Shown here: positions 12,585 through 24,590 of the stretch, piece after piece
Layout: the number at the start of each line of letters is the position of its first letter
Position numbering within the stretch: position 1 is the first letter of the stretch
Assembly: GCA_017591395.1 (NCBI GenBank)
Contig: WEDG01000839.1
Span: 124,001-188,000 of the forward strand
Length of the DNA stretch: 64,000 nucleotides
Direction: 5' to 3'
Origin: Schistocephalus solidus
Taxonomy: Eukaryota; Platyhelminthes; Cestoda; Diphyllobothriidea; Diphyllobothriidae
Program-made: the position numbers and the translations under genes
The notes under the pieces: model-generated
What the model was told of the DNA's origin: nothing
Databases searched by the model: none
What the model saw: only the letters and a program-made list of their open reading frames with translations

Positions 12585-13263
12585 TTGCGTGAGCAATGCG
12601 ACTGTGGAGGCGGGCGAGGCCACTGTATGTCGGAGCTCTGGACACTGTGGTCGCTCTATGTTAGTTCAAATTGCCTCAACATGGTGACGATGTTGAGACG
12701 CCCGGTTCCTTCCAGTACTCGCGTATCGAGTAATCTGTCTTGCTCCAGTATTCTCCGCAGGCAGATACAGAGGCAGTTGCCTGGTTAGTTTGGTGTAGGA
12801 TTTCCATGTATTTGCCGTGTTAAGCAGTGCCGTCGTGACTACCATTCTATGCCTCTGGAGTTTCGTATTGATTCGAAGTTCGCGGCGGCTCCAGGCTGAG
12901 AGATATTGCCGGTTGAAGGCCTACCTGGCTTTAAATATGTGGTGGGCCACTTTGGGGTCAAGTTGGAGACCTTGTAATTTTTTTCTTTTCGAGATATGCG
13001 AATTGTTCCACTGATGCAAGTTGGGTTCTAATGGCATTGAGATTTAGTTCACTGTACTCCGTTTAGGGGTCCTGTTTTTTCCTAATTATCACAATTTTTA
13101 GATGTTTGTTCAGTTAGAGTAACAGGAAACAAAATGTTTGACAATGCGCTGCATGTCTTCTTCCATGAACCACGAAGTCAACCCCATAGCGGCGTCCGAA
13201 CTTTTTTCCAAAGAATTTAAACTCATTGCTGCACGCCAGTTGACATAAAAGCTGAACGAACGT
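12585..13263 (-). mobile_element. RTE-type LINE, reverse transcriptase C-terminal part
   Basis: Minus-strand relic. From the 5' side it reads EEDMQRIVKHF (near 13155), LNAIRTQLASVEQFAYL (near 13040), AFNRQYLSAWSR and LRINTKLQRHRMVVTTALL (near 12900-12820), then LPLYLP, RILEQDRLLDTRVLEGTGRL and TMLRQFEL (12760-12660). This is the order seen after the RT catalytic motif in RTE-like LINEs of tapeworms and schistosomes. Frames shift repeatedly. It ends before the usual arginine-rich tail. It continues at 15400-16720 beyond a nested insertion that begins exactly at 13264. Confidence 0.8.
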
Positions 13264-13518
13264 ACAGTCGAGAACTGCCTCGCAGACTCCTTTTACGCAG
13301 AGAACGGCCCTCCAGACTTTAAAGTGCAGTTTTCGGACGTCGTTTGTTCACTCAGCGTTTGCTTCAGTTGATAAAAGAGCCTACGAGCTAATGGATACCA
13401 AAGCTCTTTTATCAACTGAAGCAAGTGCCGAGTGAACAGACGAAGAAAAAAAACTGCAATTTAAAGTCTGGAGGGCCGTTCTCTGCGTAAAAGGAGTCTC
13501 CGAGGCAGTCTCGACTGT
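13264..13518. repeat. large foldback: inverted repeat, arms about 117 bp
   Basis: Left arm 13264-13380 (acagtcgagaactgcc ... ataaaagagc) and right arm 13403-13518 (gctcttttatcaac ... tcgactgt) are reverse complements with few differences and a 22-nt spacer. The right arm is sense PLE coding sequence; the left arm is an antisense copy of it. Confidence 0.85.
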
Positions 13519-14160
13519 TACATTCTGCCAGAGTAGACATGGCCAATCAATTCAGGCAAACATTCGTCGCAGTGTTATGCAAATTAAGGACAGACTGTCC
13601 CCTACCGAGACGTCTGCAGTTTCTATCAAATATGGTTAATTGATGAGGTCTGCAAATACGTCTGCAACGGGACGAAAATTGCAAACCCGCCTACAAGAGC
13701 ACAAACTGGTGGCTTGGAGGCTAGACCCAAACTCGCAGCTTGCAGCTCATATAAGAGAAACTGGAAACACTTTATACATTCAAAGATCGACCATCATTAG
13801 GCCGAAGAACCCCAAAAGCCGAACGACTTACGCTTGAGGTATGGTATTCCGATGCCAACTCTATCAACATCCATCTAGACCTTCCAATGGCCTATAACTT
13901 CCTGCGCCATTATACACATTAAGACCAAGACAAGATGCTTACGCCGGAACTAAGGCAAATAAGCGAAGACGGTCCCACGAAGAACCCATCGGAAGAGGAG
14001 GTAGGCTTACAAGATCCCGCGACCGATGTGAAGTTGCCCAACACCAGCAGCCGTCAAGCGGTACAAATATCCACACAGAGGCCGAGGCAGCGAACGAGAA
14101 ACAAATCGATCAGTCCAAGGTCGACAAGTTCAGCCTGTCATTCGAAACACTGATCGATAT
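13370..14160 (+). mobile_element. Penelope-like element, GIY-YIG module 1
   Basis: Plus-strand PLE 3' coding part. It reads SLRANGYQSSFIN (13377-13415), FKVWRAVLCVKGVSEAV (13463-13510), IRRSVMQIKDRLSPTETSAV (13565-13625), then GRKLQTRLQEHKLVAWRLD and SQLAAHIRETGNT. This is the linker and endonuclease of a PLE protein: the linker K-G-x-S-E, then G-R-x-L-x-x-R-x-x-E-H. The end reads NSINIHLDLPMAY (near 13860). A polar tail rich in S, T, E and P follows (13935-14153) and recurs in module 3. Stops and frameshifts break the frame. The upstream RT is missing. Confidence 0.8.
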
Positions 14161-14569
14161 AAGGAGTAGACGCTCTGAAAATGGAGAGTCGGCCACGCCC
14201 TCCGAAACGTCAACGACAGAACAAACCAGTTCCGATGAGCTTTTTACGTTTATCTGAACAACCCAGTAAATGTCCTTAATCGCCGTGCAAATCAATGGAA
14301 TTTGTATGAGCATTCTATGCTGTTTGCAGGCCTGAGTGCACTGACTGAGCCGTGTCCTCAAATCAACCATTATTTTCGAAATCATAAGATGCACTCGTCA
14401 TAGCAACCCGTCGGTACGGTGAGTGGTGACGCGAAAAATACTTTACTGTCCCTTTGATTGGTTTTATTTAATCACTGCTGAGCAGATATTTATGGGATAA
14501 TCATTTTTTATGTTTAGGAAATTTTATGTGTGCGACGGTGCAAACTTTCCACTGTAAAAGCTGAAATGA
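14160..14569. other. element-derived linker between GIY-YIG modules
   Basis: The first 80 bp resemble 15300-15390, the segment after module 3 (shared cgtca.cgacag/cgtcagtgagg and ttccgatgagct/tttcggtgagct). The rest (14260-14569) is not recognised. Minus-strand frame 14110-14394 gives no clear domain. Confidence 0.4.
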
Positions 14570-14775
14570 GACGAAAATAGCAAACCCGCCTACATGAGCA
14601 CAAACTGGCGGCTCAGAGGCTAGACGCAAACTCACAACATTAAGCTCATATTGGAGAGGCTGGCTACACTTTTGACGTTCAAGGAATGACTATCAGAGGC
14701 CGACGGGTAGGGGGAATTCGGTCCTTGGTTTACATAGCACGACTTCGAATATTTGCCTGAGGTCGAAGGACTACG
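14570..14775 (+). mobile_element. Penelope-like GIY-YIG module 2 (partial)
   Basis: Repeats the core of module 1: acgaaaatagcaaacccgcc, HEHKLAAQRLDANSQ and HIGEAGYTFDVQ, then text like RGRR. Only the middle of the endonuclease is present. It is a partial copy lying between modules 1 and 3 in the same direction. Confidence 0.75.
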
Positions 14776-15395
14776 CCTACTCTGAATCCTCCGCAGTTGT
14801 CTACCAAATATGTTGTAATGATGTAGACTGCAACTACGTCGGGGAATCTGGACGAAAATTGCAGAAAAACCTACATGAGCACAAACTGGCGGCTTGGAGG
14901 CTAGACTCAAAAGCAGAGCTTGCAGCTCCTATTGGAGAGACTGGAAACACTTGCGACATTCAAGGAACGACTAACATAGGCCGACGAACCTTTTAACATT
15001 AACTACTTACGTGTGAGGCATGTTATTTAGATGCCAACCCCATTGACAGGCATATAAACCTTCTTGTGCCCTATAAAATCTTGCCTCATTCCATGCATAA
15101 AGACCAAGACGAGATGGATACACCGGACTTAAAAGATGTAAGCGAGGACGGCTGTGCAGCGCACCCACTGGAAGAGGAGGCAAGCTTACAAGCATCCTCG
15201 ACCGATGCTAAGATGCCCACCACCAGCAAACATCCACACAAAAGCCGAGTCAGTGAACGAGAGAAAAATCGACCAATCCAATGCCGAAATGTTTGACCTG
15301 TCATTTAAATGTATGCACATTTACGGATTTTAAACAAGGCAGAGCCAGCCAAGCCCTTCAGAACGTCAGTGAGGCTACAACAATGTTTCGGTGAG
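14776..15395 (+). mobile_element. Penelope-like GIY-YIG module 3 with polar tail
   Basis: Better preserved than modules 1 and 2 at the front: VYQICCNDVDCNYVGESGRK (14797-14856), with a cysteine-containing lead and the YVGE-x-GR motif of PLE GIY-YIG domains, then LHEHKLAAWRLD and PIGETGNTCDIQ. After 15050 the text IDRHINLLVPY-like is followed by the polar tail (15095-15300) that is about three quarters identical to the tail of module 1. It ends near 15395, where the interrupted LINE resumes. Confidence 0.8.
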
Positions 15396-16725
15396 CTCTC
15401 TTAAATTATCTCATGGTCAATACATCATGGACGCCGGCCTTGAATAAAATTGACAACGCTCTAAGACGCTCAAGTATGCACAGTTTCCCGTCGGAATGGT
15501 AGTTGATGTCAATTTGCAGCAACTTCCCACGGTAGGTGGCTATTAGCATGACGGAGACCATGGGATTGAAAAAGGTTTTAACGAGTATGCAGCCAGGTCT
15601 CACTGGGAACCCGTCAGAGATTGCACCGTTGTCCATGATGCCAGTAATCATCCCACCCGGGAGTTGGTGTTCCAGATAGCTAAATTTCGTCCATTTTTTC
15701 TAGATCGCATCGCTGTTTCTAAGGTCTCCATTAAATCCACAATTTTCGTTTTCATGCTGGTCCTCATTTATTGGCACTTCTTTGGTATATTTTGGCTTTC
15801 AAAGATCATGTTTATAGTTCCGCGGGCCCTGTGAAATTTACTTTAGAGTTCTAGGGGACTTCTCTGCCATAGATGTATGATCAGACGTTTGAGGAGGACG
15901 CTTTCGAAGATTTTCCTGTAATGTTAAGTTTAATGACACTTCTGTATTTGTCATGAAGTTGGAGTTTTCTTTTGAGCTTTTAAATATATGAAGGCTACTC
16001 GCGTCACTGACATCTTGAGGAATGCGTCTTCATTGCTTCATTCAATGGAACTTAAGTGTCAAGTTTTTCCAAGAGCCGAGATTCGCGATACATGTACACG
16101 TTCATTGTATCCCAGTATCTTTGGAGTTCCTGGATCTCATGAACCACCCATGCTTTCTGCATTCTCAGCAACCTTTGTTATGACATGTGGTAATATATAA
16201 TAACTTCAGTCTCTCGGCTGTGGCTTTTGTGCAGCCCTTTATCTTAGAGGAGTCAGTTGCTTATTTCTTTATCATTATGGTTTCATTAGTCTTGTTACTG
16301 ACGACGATGACAACCGCGGAATCCAGGGGCAATAAAGCGAATGACATTCCACAGTTGATGGATCTACGGCGTGTTTTTCCTCTGGAGCCTCAAAGTTCTC
16401 CATGTACTGTGCCAGTTGGTATCTGAAATCTAAATGGTGAGCAAACAAATTCAATATACGAGTACTTATCTTAACTGGTGACCGCTTACCTTGTGGCTCC
16501 CCGCGAGATAGCAGTTGGAACCCCATCTTAGCTATGCAGAATCAGTAATGTTTGCCTTTGCATATTGTCTCTATCATCAGCACGTCCTATCGGTCACGCA
16601 TTCGGAAGAAGACTTAGTGATGATGATCTCAGTAGAATTAGTGACTCAAATGCGAGCGGGCAAGCAATCATTTGTCGCGCCAAGTCAGAACTTGTGTATT
16701 GGAACCGAGCGTTCGTTTATCTGAG
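15396..16725 (-). mobile_element. RTE-type LINE, endonuclease end and reverse transcriptase
   Basis: Minus-strand relic, 5' side at 16725. It reads RMRDR, DVLMIETIC and AKMGFQLLSRGEPQGKR (16600-16490; the spacer between endonuclease and RT of tapeworm RTE elements). It continues with NVYMYRESRLLEKL (near 16095), YRSVIKLNITGKIF and VLLKRLIIHL (near 15930), HRARGTINMIFE (near 15830), then CGFNGDLR-like and GMITGIMDNGAISDGF (15650-15600), SVMLIATYRGK and IDINYHSDGKL. The usual catalytic F-A-D-D falls at the insertion point and is not preserved. Many stops and shifts. The 82-codon minus frame at 15406-15651 is its longest intact part. Confidence 0.85.
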
Positions 16726-19700
16726 TGGTGATATTTTGTCTTACCTATTTTATATCCTGATTCAAATACTTGATGACATAACGTAGGGGACGTGATTCCC
16801 AGTTCTTCGTAGTCTGCGGCTGAGATATGGCTGGCTGATTACGTGAAATTAACCACACCATCCTTAATAGTATATTGATATAAACGGTTTTTTTTTCTGT
16901 CAGCTCTTGCATTTGTGTTTTTAAATAGGTCATCTATCAAAAGATATCATTTAAACATCTTCCTAAAATAACAAGATGCCTTCTGTTTGCAATCGGAAAA
17001 AAATTCAAAATGGATACTGAATACCAACTTAATTTGTTGACTGGGTATCACATTTTTGGGAAACCTTTTTCTACCTTTCATTATAATTTTGACTTTACTC
17101 AGCTCGTTTACATCTTTATCATAAAAAGTTAGCGATTAACAGTGCAAAAGTTGCATTCCTTCGGTCCAAGTTGTCTTTCATGCTTATCCTCAGGTAGTTG
17201 TTGTGAAGGCAAAATAACACTTTGCATAATCATTCTGTCCTCTCAGGGCATATATTTTTACGTGTGCCAGTCTATTGCCCACGATAGATAGCCTTCGTGT
17301 GTCCTGGTAAAATTTGCTTGAGTAGCAGGTTACTCTAGTGTTCTACATGAAATCCATCAGTCAAATCAACAGATTGATTTTTCTTCAATCGATTTATTTA
17401 CAACCTTGATAAAAAATGCAGATAGTGGCTGTCGCTTTGTTTGTGTGATTACTGATTGCTCGTCCCGTGTACGATGTAAAAACTACTTTAGTTACCACTG
17501 ATGATTGGTGTTCTTATAAGTACACGGCCATTCGACTTGTTCCCTCTAAGAGTAACTTACTTTACTGTTCAGTCAGTCACATTGCAAAATATGTCGGTAG
17601 GTGGACGTTTAACTTGATTTTTGACTGCAGGCCGATGAACCGTGCTTTCGGCCGTCAATAAATGCCTTTTAAACTGTCTCATGTAACCCGCCTCTTCGTT
17701 TGTATAAACATCAAAAATGGCTCCCTTAAAGGCTTATAAGTTGGTTTCACTAAATTTAGACTTCTTTTGAATATTTGACTAAATACTGGTTCTTAAACTC
17801 TTTCAAAAAATGAGTAAGCCCGATGTTTGTGATCCAAAAAAAGTGCCCTACTGTCACTTAAGTCTCCTGTTAAAAATAAGGAACGTTGCATACACGCCGA
17901 CTGGTCATCTTTATCCTTCCATGGGCCATTTTGGAACTCTAGTAACTTACATTAATTCATACAAATAATCTGAAAATGTCTAAAAACCGAAAAAGTTACG
18001 CAAATATACTATTTTTGTGGTTTTTAACAAAACTAAACGGCTGGTGCACAAGGTATCCAATAACCTTTTCACACTTTTGCTTCTCAAGTGTCTGCATGGA
18101 TTTGTTTTTTTTAAATTAAAACATTTTCAATCATTTGGGGAAGCAATGGACTGTATCATACTCTCAATTAGTTGTCCCTTCATATTCTGTACCAATCTTT
18201 CAGTCTTAATAAAAATCTACAACGGGTCAGACTCAGAATCCTTTATTTAGCTCCTCAAACTTACAAAGGTTAAATATGTTTTATCCTTAACTACAAAGTC
18301 CATTAACTATGTCTTGTTGAGCAAATTTATCTCTACAACGCCTTGTTTTCACTAAACCCTTACCCATTATCAGTGACTGTTTCTGTGTTATTTGCATGCA
18401 TTGACCCCTTTTCTGTGGGGCTACACCCCGTTTTTTTCTTGCGACCAGCAATTGTCACTTGGCAGATCGTTTTTATTTTTAACCAGGGTTGTTCATGCGC
18501 GCACATCTAATATCCATTAGTACACCATCAAACCAAATCATCAACAATCCCTTATATTTGTATCAAGGGGCTGTTTCTCCTGTCCGGTCCTAAGTGTTTA
18601 CATGTCAAGCAATGCGTCAGTCATATCAACCAAAAATGCTAAGTAGGCAAGTTCGACTAAGTAATTATAGCCTACACCAAACAATTCAGTTTTACTGAAA
18701 CGCTTGCTCAACAACATATTATTTGCAGTAACACACCAGTAAACAAGACTTGTTCTAGCTAGATCTCCATAAGAGGTAGTTTTCTTTATCTTAGGCAAAG
18801 TTTAGGGTAGTTTACTATCGACCACAAATATTCTAGCGGCCACTGAATGCAGACAGGCCTAAAGAGGTAAGAGATGACTCAGCCAAACCACATTGAGAAG
18901 AGCTTACTTTTTCATTGAGATCGTTGTAGCTGAAGAAAAGATGGGCTTTTTTTCATTCAGCATCCGTTTCCATTTTTAATATGCCTAGTTACCAAATAAT
19001 AGCCGGCACGAAACAAAACCGAGAGATGATTTTGTATAACCACCGTTTTCAGTCCTTTAATGAATCCATCGAAGGAAACTGAATGTCAACTAGGTGGTGT
19101 GCTATTTGGAAAAGATCTGCTTAATATATGCGCAGTAAAAGTTTGCAAATGGAAAACGAATACTTTAAGTATTAATTTGGAGATCACAAAGTATACGGAG
19201 GTGGAAATCTACCAACCTCGACGCCCAGAAAACTTGAAAAACATTTTGCTTGAAAAAAGTCGTTTAAATGGACCTTTCAAACCAGTAGTTGATCAAATGC
19301 ATGCTTATCATGCAATGATTCCTTAATTTGTCCGCCTTCTCATGCTGGCCTATAATAGACATTCGAAAAGAGGCTCGTGCCCAGTACGGTGTTTTTTACT
19401 GAAAGCACATCCTGCTACTCCATCACCGCGTATGGCTGACCTGTCTTTCCTACGATAGAGTAGCGAACGTGTGAAGTTAGTTAAATCCACGTGCTGGAGT
19501 AATCGATTCTTCATCCACTTCGTGAAAAAGTCCTTTTTTAAAGAACAAGAAAGTATGGATATTGATGCGCTCCTAGGTCTCTTTCCCTCTTTAACTAACT
19601 CTACACGAAAGACAATATAGGACTTTAATGGTTATTACGACCTTCCTAATTTTTGTGGCTTTATGCCACTATGAGGCCATCCGCTTTCGCGTTCCTTTTC

Positions 19701-20279
19701 AAAACTGTAGCCGGTAAGCGTCTTGCGCAAATTCCTTGGTAAAATAACAATGATACACAAAGCTACCTGGTAGCGTAAAGCAGCATGTAGGCACTTTTAT
19801 ATAAACGAGTTTCAACCAACCGTCCGAGTAAGAATATCAGGTTGGCCCAGTCTGTAGTTTCGACCTGTTTATTTATTATTTATTTTTTATTTAAGAAAAT
19901 TAAAATAAATTCTTAAAAAAGCTGAGTAGTTGAGTCTGGACTTGATATCAAACTGCTGTGTTGAATGAAAGTTACAGTTAAGTGAAATCTTAAATCTGCG
20001 CAAGACCTTCACAAGGATTTTCTGTTCTTGTAATTGACTTTTGGAATACATTTATGTGTTATACCTCTGTGTTAGACAATAATCCAGTCAGACTATAGTG
20101 TTCTGAGGTCTGCGCTGCCTGGATTACTTCCGCAGAATATGTCCATGATTGAAACTACAGAAGGTGACCTAACTCATAAAATATGAAATTGAAATTTGAG
20201 TGCGTATTTAAAATTGCATATGATTTATTTGGTAAATTGAGCAGATGTGAAGTAAAGAATGCTTTTTAATAAAGAACGT
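16726..20279. other. AT-rich DNA without recognisable genes
   Basis: No domain found. A plus-strand frame of 88 codons at 19060-19326 begins MNPSKETECQLGG; it matches nothing I know and its length is within chance. Confidence 0.45.
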
Positions 20280-21660
20280 TTTATTTTCTATCTTTTTATC
20301 GAAGAAAAACAGGCAAAATGTGGGCAAAATTGGGGTTGCCAGATGTCCAGGTAACTCTCTAGGCTATCCTCTAAGACAGAAGAAGCCTATGGATTTTGTA
20401 CGAGGCGCTATAAAAGGACCTTAATATAAAAAACGCTTTTAAATAAATACCTTCTGCAATCAAAATTCTGATCTTAATTTAAGGAAAATAAAGTGACAGA
20501 AAATGTAAAAAACCGCATGGTTTTCTAAAAACAAGAAAAGAGTCAGCTTAAGGAAGTATTATTTTTTTCAAATTTCTGACATTTCTGTCTACCAGATGCA
20601 TTATTAAACATTTTTGCCTTTATTTGTATTTGCTATACCGCGCTTTTGAACCGTAAAACAAAATACTTTCAAGATACTGTGAAGATGGACACAAACGTTT
20701 GTAAGCATGCGAAATGATATTTTATGTATAAAACATGGTTTGCTACCACGGAATTTAGAGACTTAATTGATATGAAGATTTGCAGTTTTGCGAAATCTCC
20801 GTATATACTTGCCCACTCATAGACCATGATACTTAGGTAAATAAATATGTTGAAAAGACTCTAGTGTAAGTAAAAGGTTGCGTTCTTCATTTTCACTGAA
20901 GGTACATTAATTTTCAATGAAGTCAAAAGACCAGTAAACGCTTTAGATTTGTCCTCTAAGGTAACCTTGGATAGATGTAAATACCGCAAATATTCGTCAG
21001 TCAAGTGTCTAAATAAATGGATCTTCAAAAATATTAGGTATCATAGAAAGATCTGCAATGGATTTTAGGCATATTTGTGGCCACTTTATGTTGTTAAAAT
21101 GCAGTTCTCTTTTTAATGCTGTTTCAAGTTTAAATAAGTTTACAAAGAAAACCCACACTGCCATGTGCACTTGAATAAATATCCCAAAGCTCACTATATC
21201 GTTTAAATGCTTTTAAAAATATCTTACGTTGGAGCTTTTTATAAGTTCACAGAACAGAATCCAAATATCTGTGAAATCGCTTGAAAACAGTTAAAATCTT
21301 AAAGCTTTTGCCGATATTACAAGGATGATCTGAATCTTTTTTGAAATTAAATAGAACTTATACCAACAAGACATATGACGAAGGGGAAATTGTCTTAATA
21401 AAAAGAAAGTGCTTTGTTTACAATGTTACCTTACAATTCTATTCAAATTTAATCTTCACGTATAATCGTGTTTTTTTGCATTTTTCGGCGTTTTCAGTTT
21501 TTTAAAATATAGTTGGTTTTTGTAGGCAAATTATTTAAATATTTTCTTTAGGTTTGAAATTTGCATATGGTTGTTCATTACTATTTCAAATCTTTTATAT
21601 ATCTGTTGTTGCCGTTTTGCGAGTGATTTTTAATATTCTTTAAACTTCGGCATCTTGCAT
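20280..21660 (+). repeat. old direct duplication, left copy
   Basis: Aligns loosely by eye with 22300-23480 at a falling offset of about 1.86 to 1.80 kb. Co-linear landmarks include aatgcttttaaaaatat (21206), cttgaaaacag (21280) and ggtttgaaatttgc with gttcattactattt (21550-21590). Divergence is high and no coding is visible. Confidence 0.45.
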
Positions 21661-22299
21661 AATTTACACAATCTACTGTATATCACATTATACCCTTTGC
21701 CTCTTCTGCACGGCTCAATGCGTTGGTGGTACTCATCATTTTAGCGATTGTAGTGGATGTATTTATGCCATGCGGCATTTCAATAGTGATATATGTGCTA
21801 GGCTTTTCACATTCTTGACGTCTGGTATGGACCGTGAGAGTAAATAAGCAAACGGTGGGAGAACGACGACAGTTTTGCTATTACGGCGCAGACCCTTGGT
21901 ATATAATTAACGTTGCCCATGAGAGTTCATGAGATAGGGTACGTACTGTAACTATTCATGGAGGCACATGTGGTTGTGTAGGACCATGCGTTGACTGAAT
22001 GTCGGTGAACGATATAACAACAGTTATAACTCATGCAATGTCATGATCGAATAAGAGTGAGTAATTTAGCATACAGAATGACTTGCAATTTTGGTTTTTA
22101 TCATCGAAATGGAGACTCTGAAAGCCTTTTACTAGGGAAAAATGCAGTTTTTGAACTTGTATATTGATGGAAAGCAGCCAGGATTTTGGAGAAATTGGAG
22201 GCTGTTTGATATCCAAGACATGTCCTATGATAGGCAAATAATACAGGCTAAAACCACTTTTTGTGCTTTGTAATAAAGTGAAGATTAACAAAAACAAGA
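21661..22299. other. spacer between the old duplicates
   Basis: No gene seen. Positions 21985-22015 (accatgcgttgactgaatgt) resemble 49863-49885 (accatgcggtggatgaatgt), possibly a scrap of a dispersed repeat. Confidence 0.35.
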
Positions 22300-23480
22300 A
22301 AATTTTCAAATTAATCCCTTCTTTTTAACGAAAATTGTTATCTTTAAATTAATGAAAATCAGCTGAATTTACGTATGAAGAATGACATAGTTTTCCCAAA
22401 ACAGGAAACGAATTAAACTTAAAGAATTAATGTTACAAACTGCTGCCATTTACTGCCACAAGACGCATTTGTAAACTGTTTTGACTGTATTTTCTGAACC
22501 AACCGAAAAATTGGGACCCGTATAAGATGATACTGTAGAGATAGATGCCAAAAAGAAGTTTATGCTTAACTAGAGGAATGTGGTATAATATGATATAATT
22601 CTAAAAATACAAAGGGAAAAATATTGGCAATTTTTGCATAATCATAGTGTATATTCGCCTACTATGATGAGCATTTTCAATTTTAGATCCAGTCATAAAA
22701 GTCAACAAATACAGCAAAAGCGTTCAAAAGTAAATAAAAAATAATGTTTTTACATTTCAATAGATATAGTTTAACTTATATTTGGAATGTTAAAGCAGGT
22801 CAAACGCCCACATTTTTAACTTGACTTGAGATTTCGGAAAAGGTGAGGTAACTAGACTTTTAAGTAAATATATAATTAAAGGGCTTTTAAAGAGATAGCT
22901 GATTACAGTTTTGAAATATATATTGAGCAGATATATTTAAAATGGACACTCATTTTTCGGTAGAGTTTTTATTGTTGGATGAGCCAACAAATATGACCGA
23001 AACGACCATCGCCATTAGAATGAGTATCCAAAACTCAGAATTTTAGTAAATGCCTTTAAAAATATATTATTTAGAAGTTTTGATAAACACATAGAAAATA
23101 TTCGAGCTATGTTACCAATTACTTGAAAACACAGCCGATCGTGAATTATTTGCTGGTATTTCAATTACAATCTGAAAAGAAACTATATCTACAAAGACAT
23201 TTGATCGAAAAGAACGATTGTTTAGAATGCAGACATGTATATTTATATTTATTAGTCTGAGCTACAGATATCATTCATCTTGTTGAAAGCTGCCGCTTTT
23301 GTAAATGTTCTGATTTTTAAATGAATTATTATTTCTTTTTATTTTTCAAATAAGTTTGAAATTGGCCTAGAGTCGTTCATTATTATTTTAGAGCTTTGGT
23401 ACATTCTTTAATGCCAGTTTGCTATTGGTTATCAGTTTTTCGTAATTTGTGGCATTTTGTATGAGGTAGGCCATCAACTG
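22300..23480 (+). repeat. old direct duplication, right copy
   Basis: Counterpart of 20280-21660. Landmarks are aatgcctttaaaaatat (23050), cttgaaaacacag (23122) and agtttgaaattgg with gttcattattattt (23353-23390), in the same order as the left copy. Confidence 0.45.
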
Positions 23481-24234
23481 TGAAGTTTTGGCCAGTGCAA
23501 TCAAATTATAGTAATGCTGCTGAAACGTGTTTACCGGTCTCTTACCATTGATCAAGAACTAGCCCGCCACGCCAATGCGTGTTTTTAGGAGAGAATTAAC
23601 CGAATTCTGCACTGTAAGCTAGTGGGCGTTTTTAACTCTAGTGTAGGGTTGGAGGAGCTAGTGGTGGGTTGCTTAGATTTTCTGGCTCATGCAAAAATAA
23701 CATGCGTGTAGTATAGTACACAAGACGTATTGTGGTATTTTATATGATATTGGTCAGGCGATACAGTACAGTACTGGGCAGTTAAAATTATCTGTACATA
23801 CAGCCAGCATTTGTCGTTAAACCGTATAGTATTCAGTTTTTTGTTGTTTCACTTCTGGCTACGAGAAGAATTCTTTTTTATCGCAAAAAGCAGTTGAGAC
23901 CAAACCCATTGAAAGCAAACCTGAGTGCAGTCACCAGTTGGCCGAAAGCATTATTGGCTGCTGGCGGTGTCCCTAAAGCAGATTATGAGGCGAAAGTATG
24001 AGAACACTTTATCGTATAGTGAAGGAAAGAAGGAAGCCACTGTCCTGTTAAAACTATTAAATTCTAGAACGATAAACTGATGGAAAAATAAAAGACCAAT
24101 TCTCGTTTTTGTATAGGTGGCAGGTTATGTCTTATTGGAATCACTGACTTTATTCACCAGAACTGGGTCACGTGCTTAGGTTTGTTCTCCCTCCGGTTGG
24201 ATAATCACGCAGTTGGCATAGCTCATGAAAAGGG
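23481..24234. other. no recognisable feature
   Basis: AT-rich, no domain or repeat recognised. Confidence 0.4.
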
Positions 24235-24590
24235 GAAAAACAATCTCGGTCAGCGTCTGCTAGTTACAACGGAAATGACTGCCCTCAGGCTGAGGAAGCA
24301 GGTCTTGTGTGCACAAAAGGAAATTCTGCAAGCTGTGTGCTAAGCATGGCCAACGGTCGCTTAAATGCGCCCACTTCTTTGCGCCCTCTCTATCCTTTCC
24401 AAGTCCTGTCCCACTGAAACACTCCACCTAACCCTCACTGTTGCTGAATCACACTTTCTTATTACCCTCCCCTAGTCATAAACTGCACTTGTATGAAAGG
24501 AAAATTATTGCTCACGCATTTGAAATTGTACCTTATACTCATCTAAATTTACTGGTCCAACGATAATTACTTGAAATTTACGAGCGCTTG
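24235..24590 (+). mobile_element. Penelope-like element, second family, 3' tail
   Basis: Aligns with the end of the 48.9-49.6 kb element: caggtcttgtgtgcaca, a ctaagcatggcc block, a cact.ttgtatgaaa block, an attactg-type block and cttgaaattta at the end. The last coding text is LCAQKEILQAVC-x-AW. The element is 5' truncated and only the C-terminal coding tail and 3' untranslated part remain. Confidence 0.65.
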
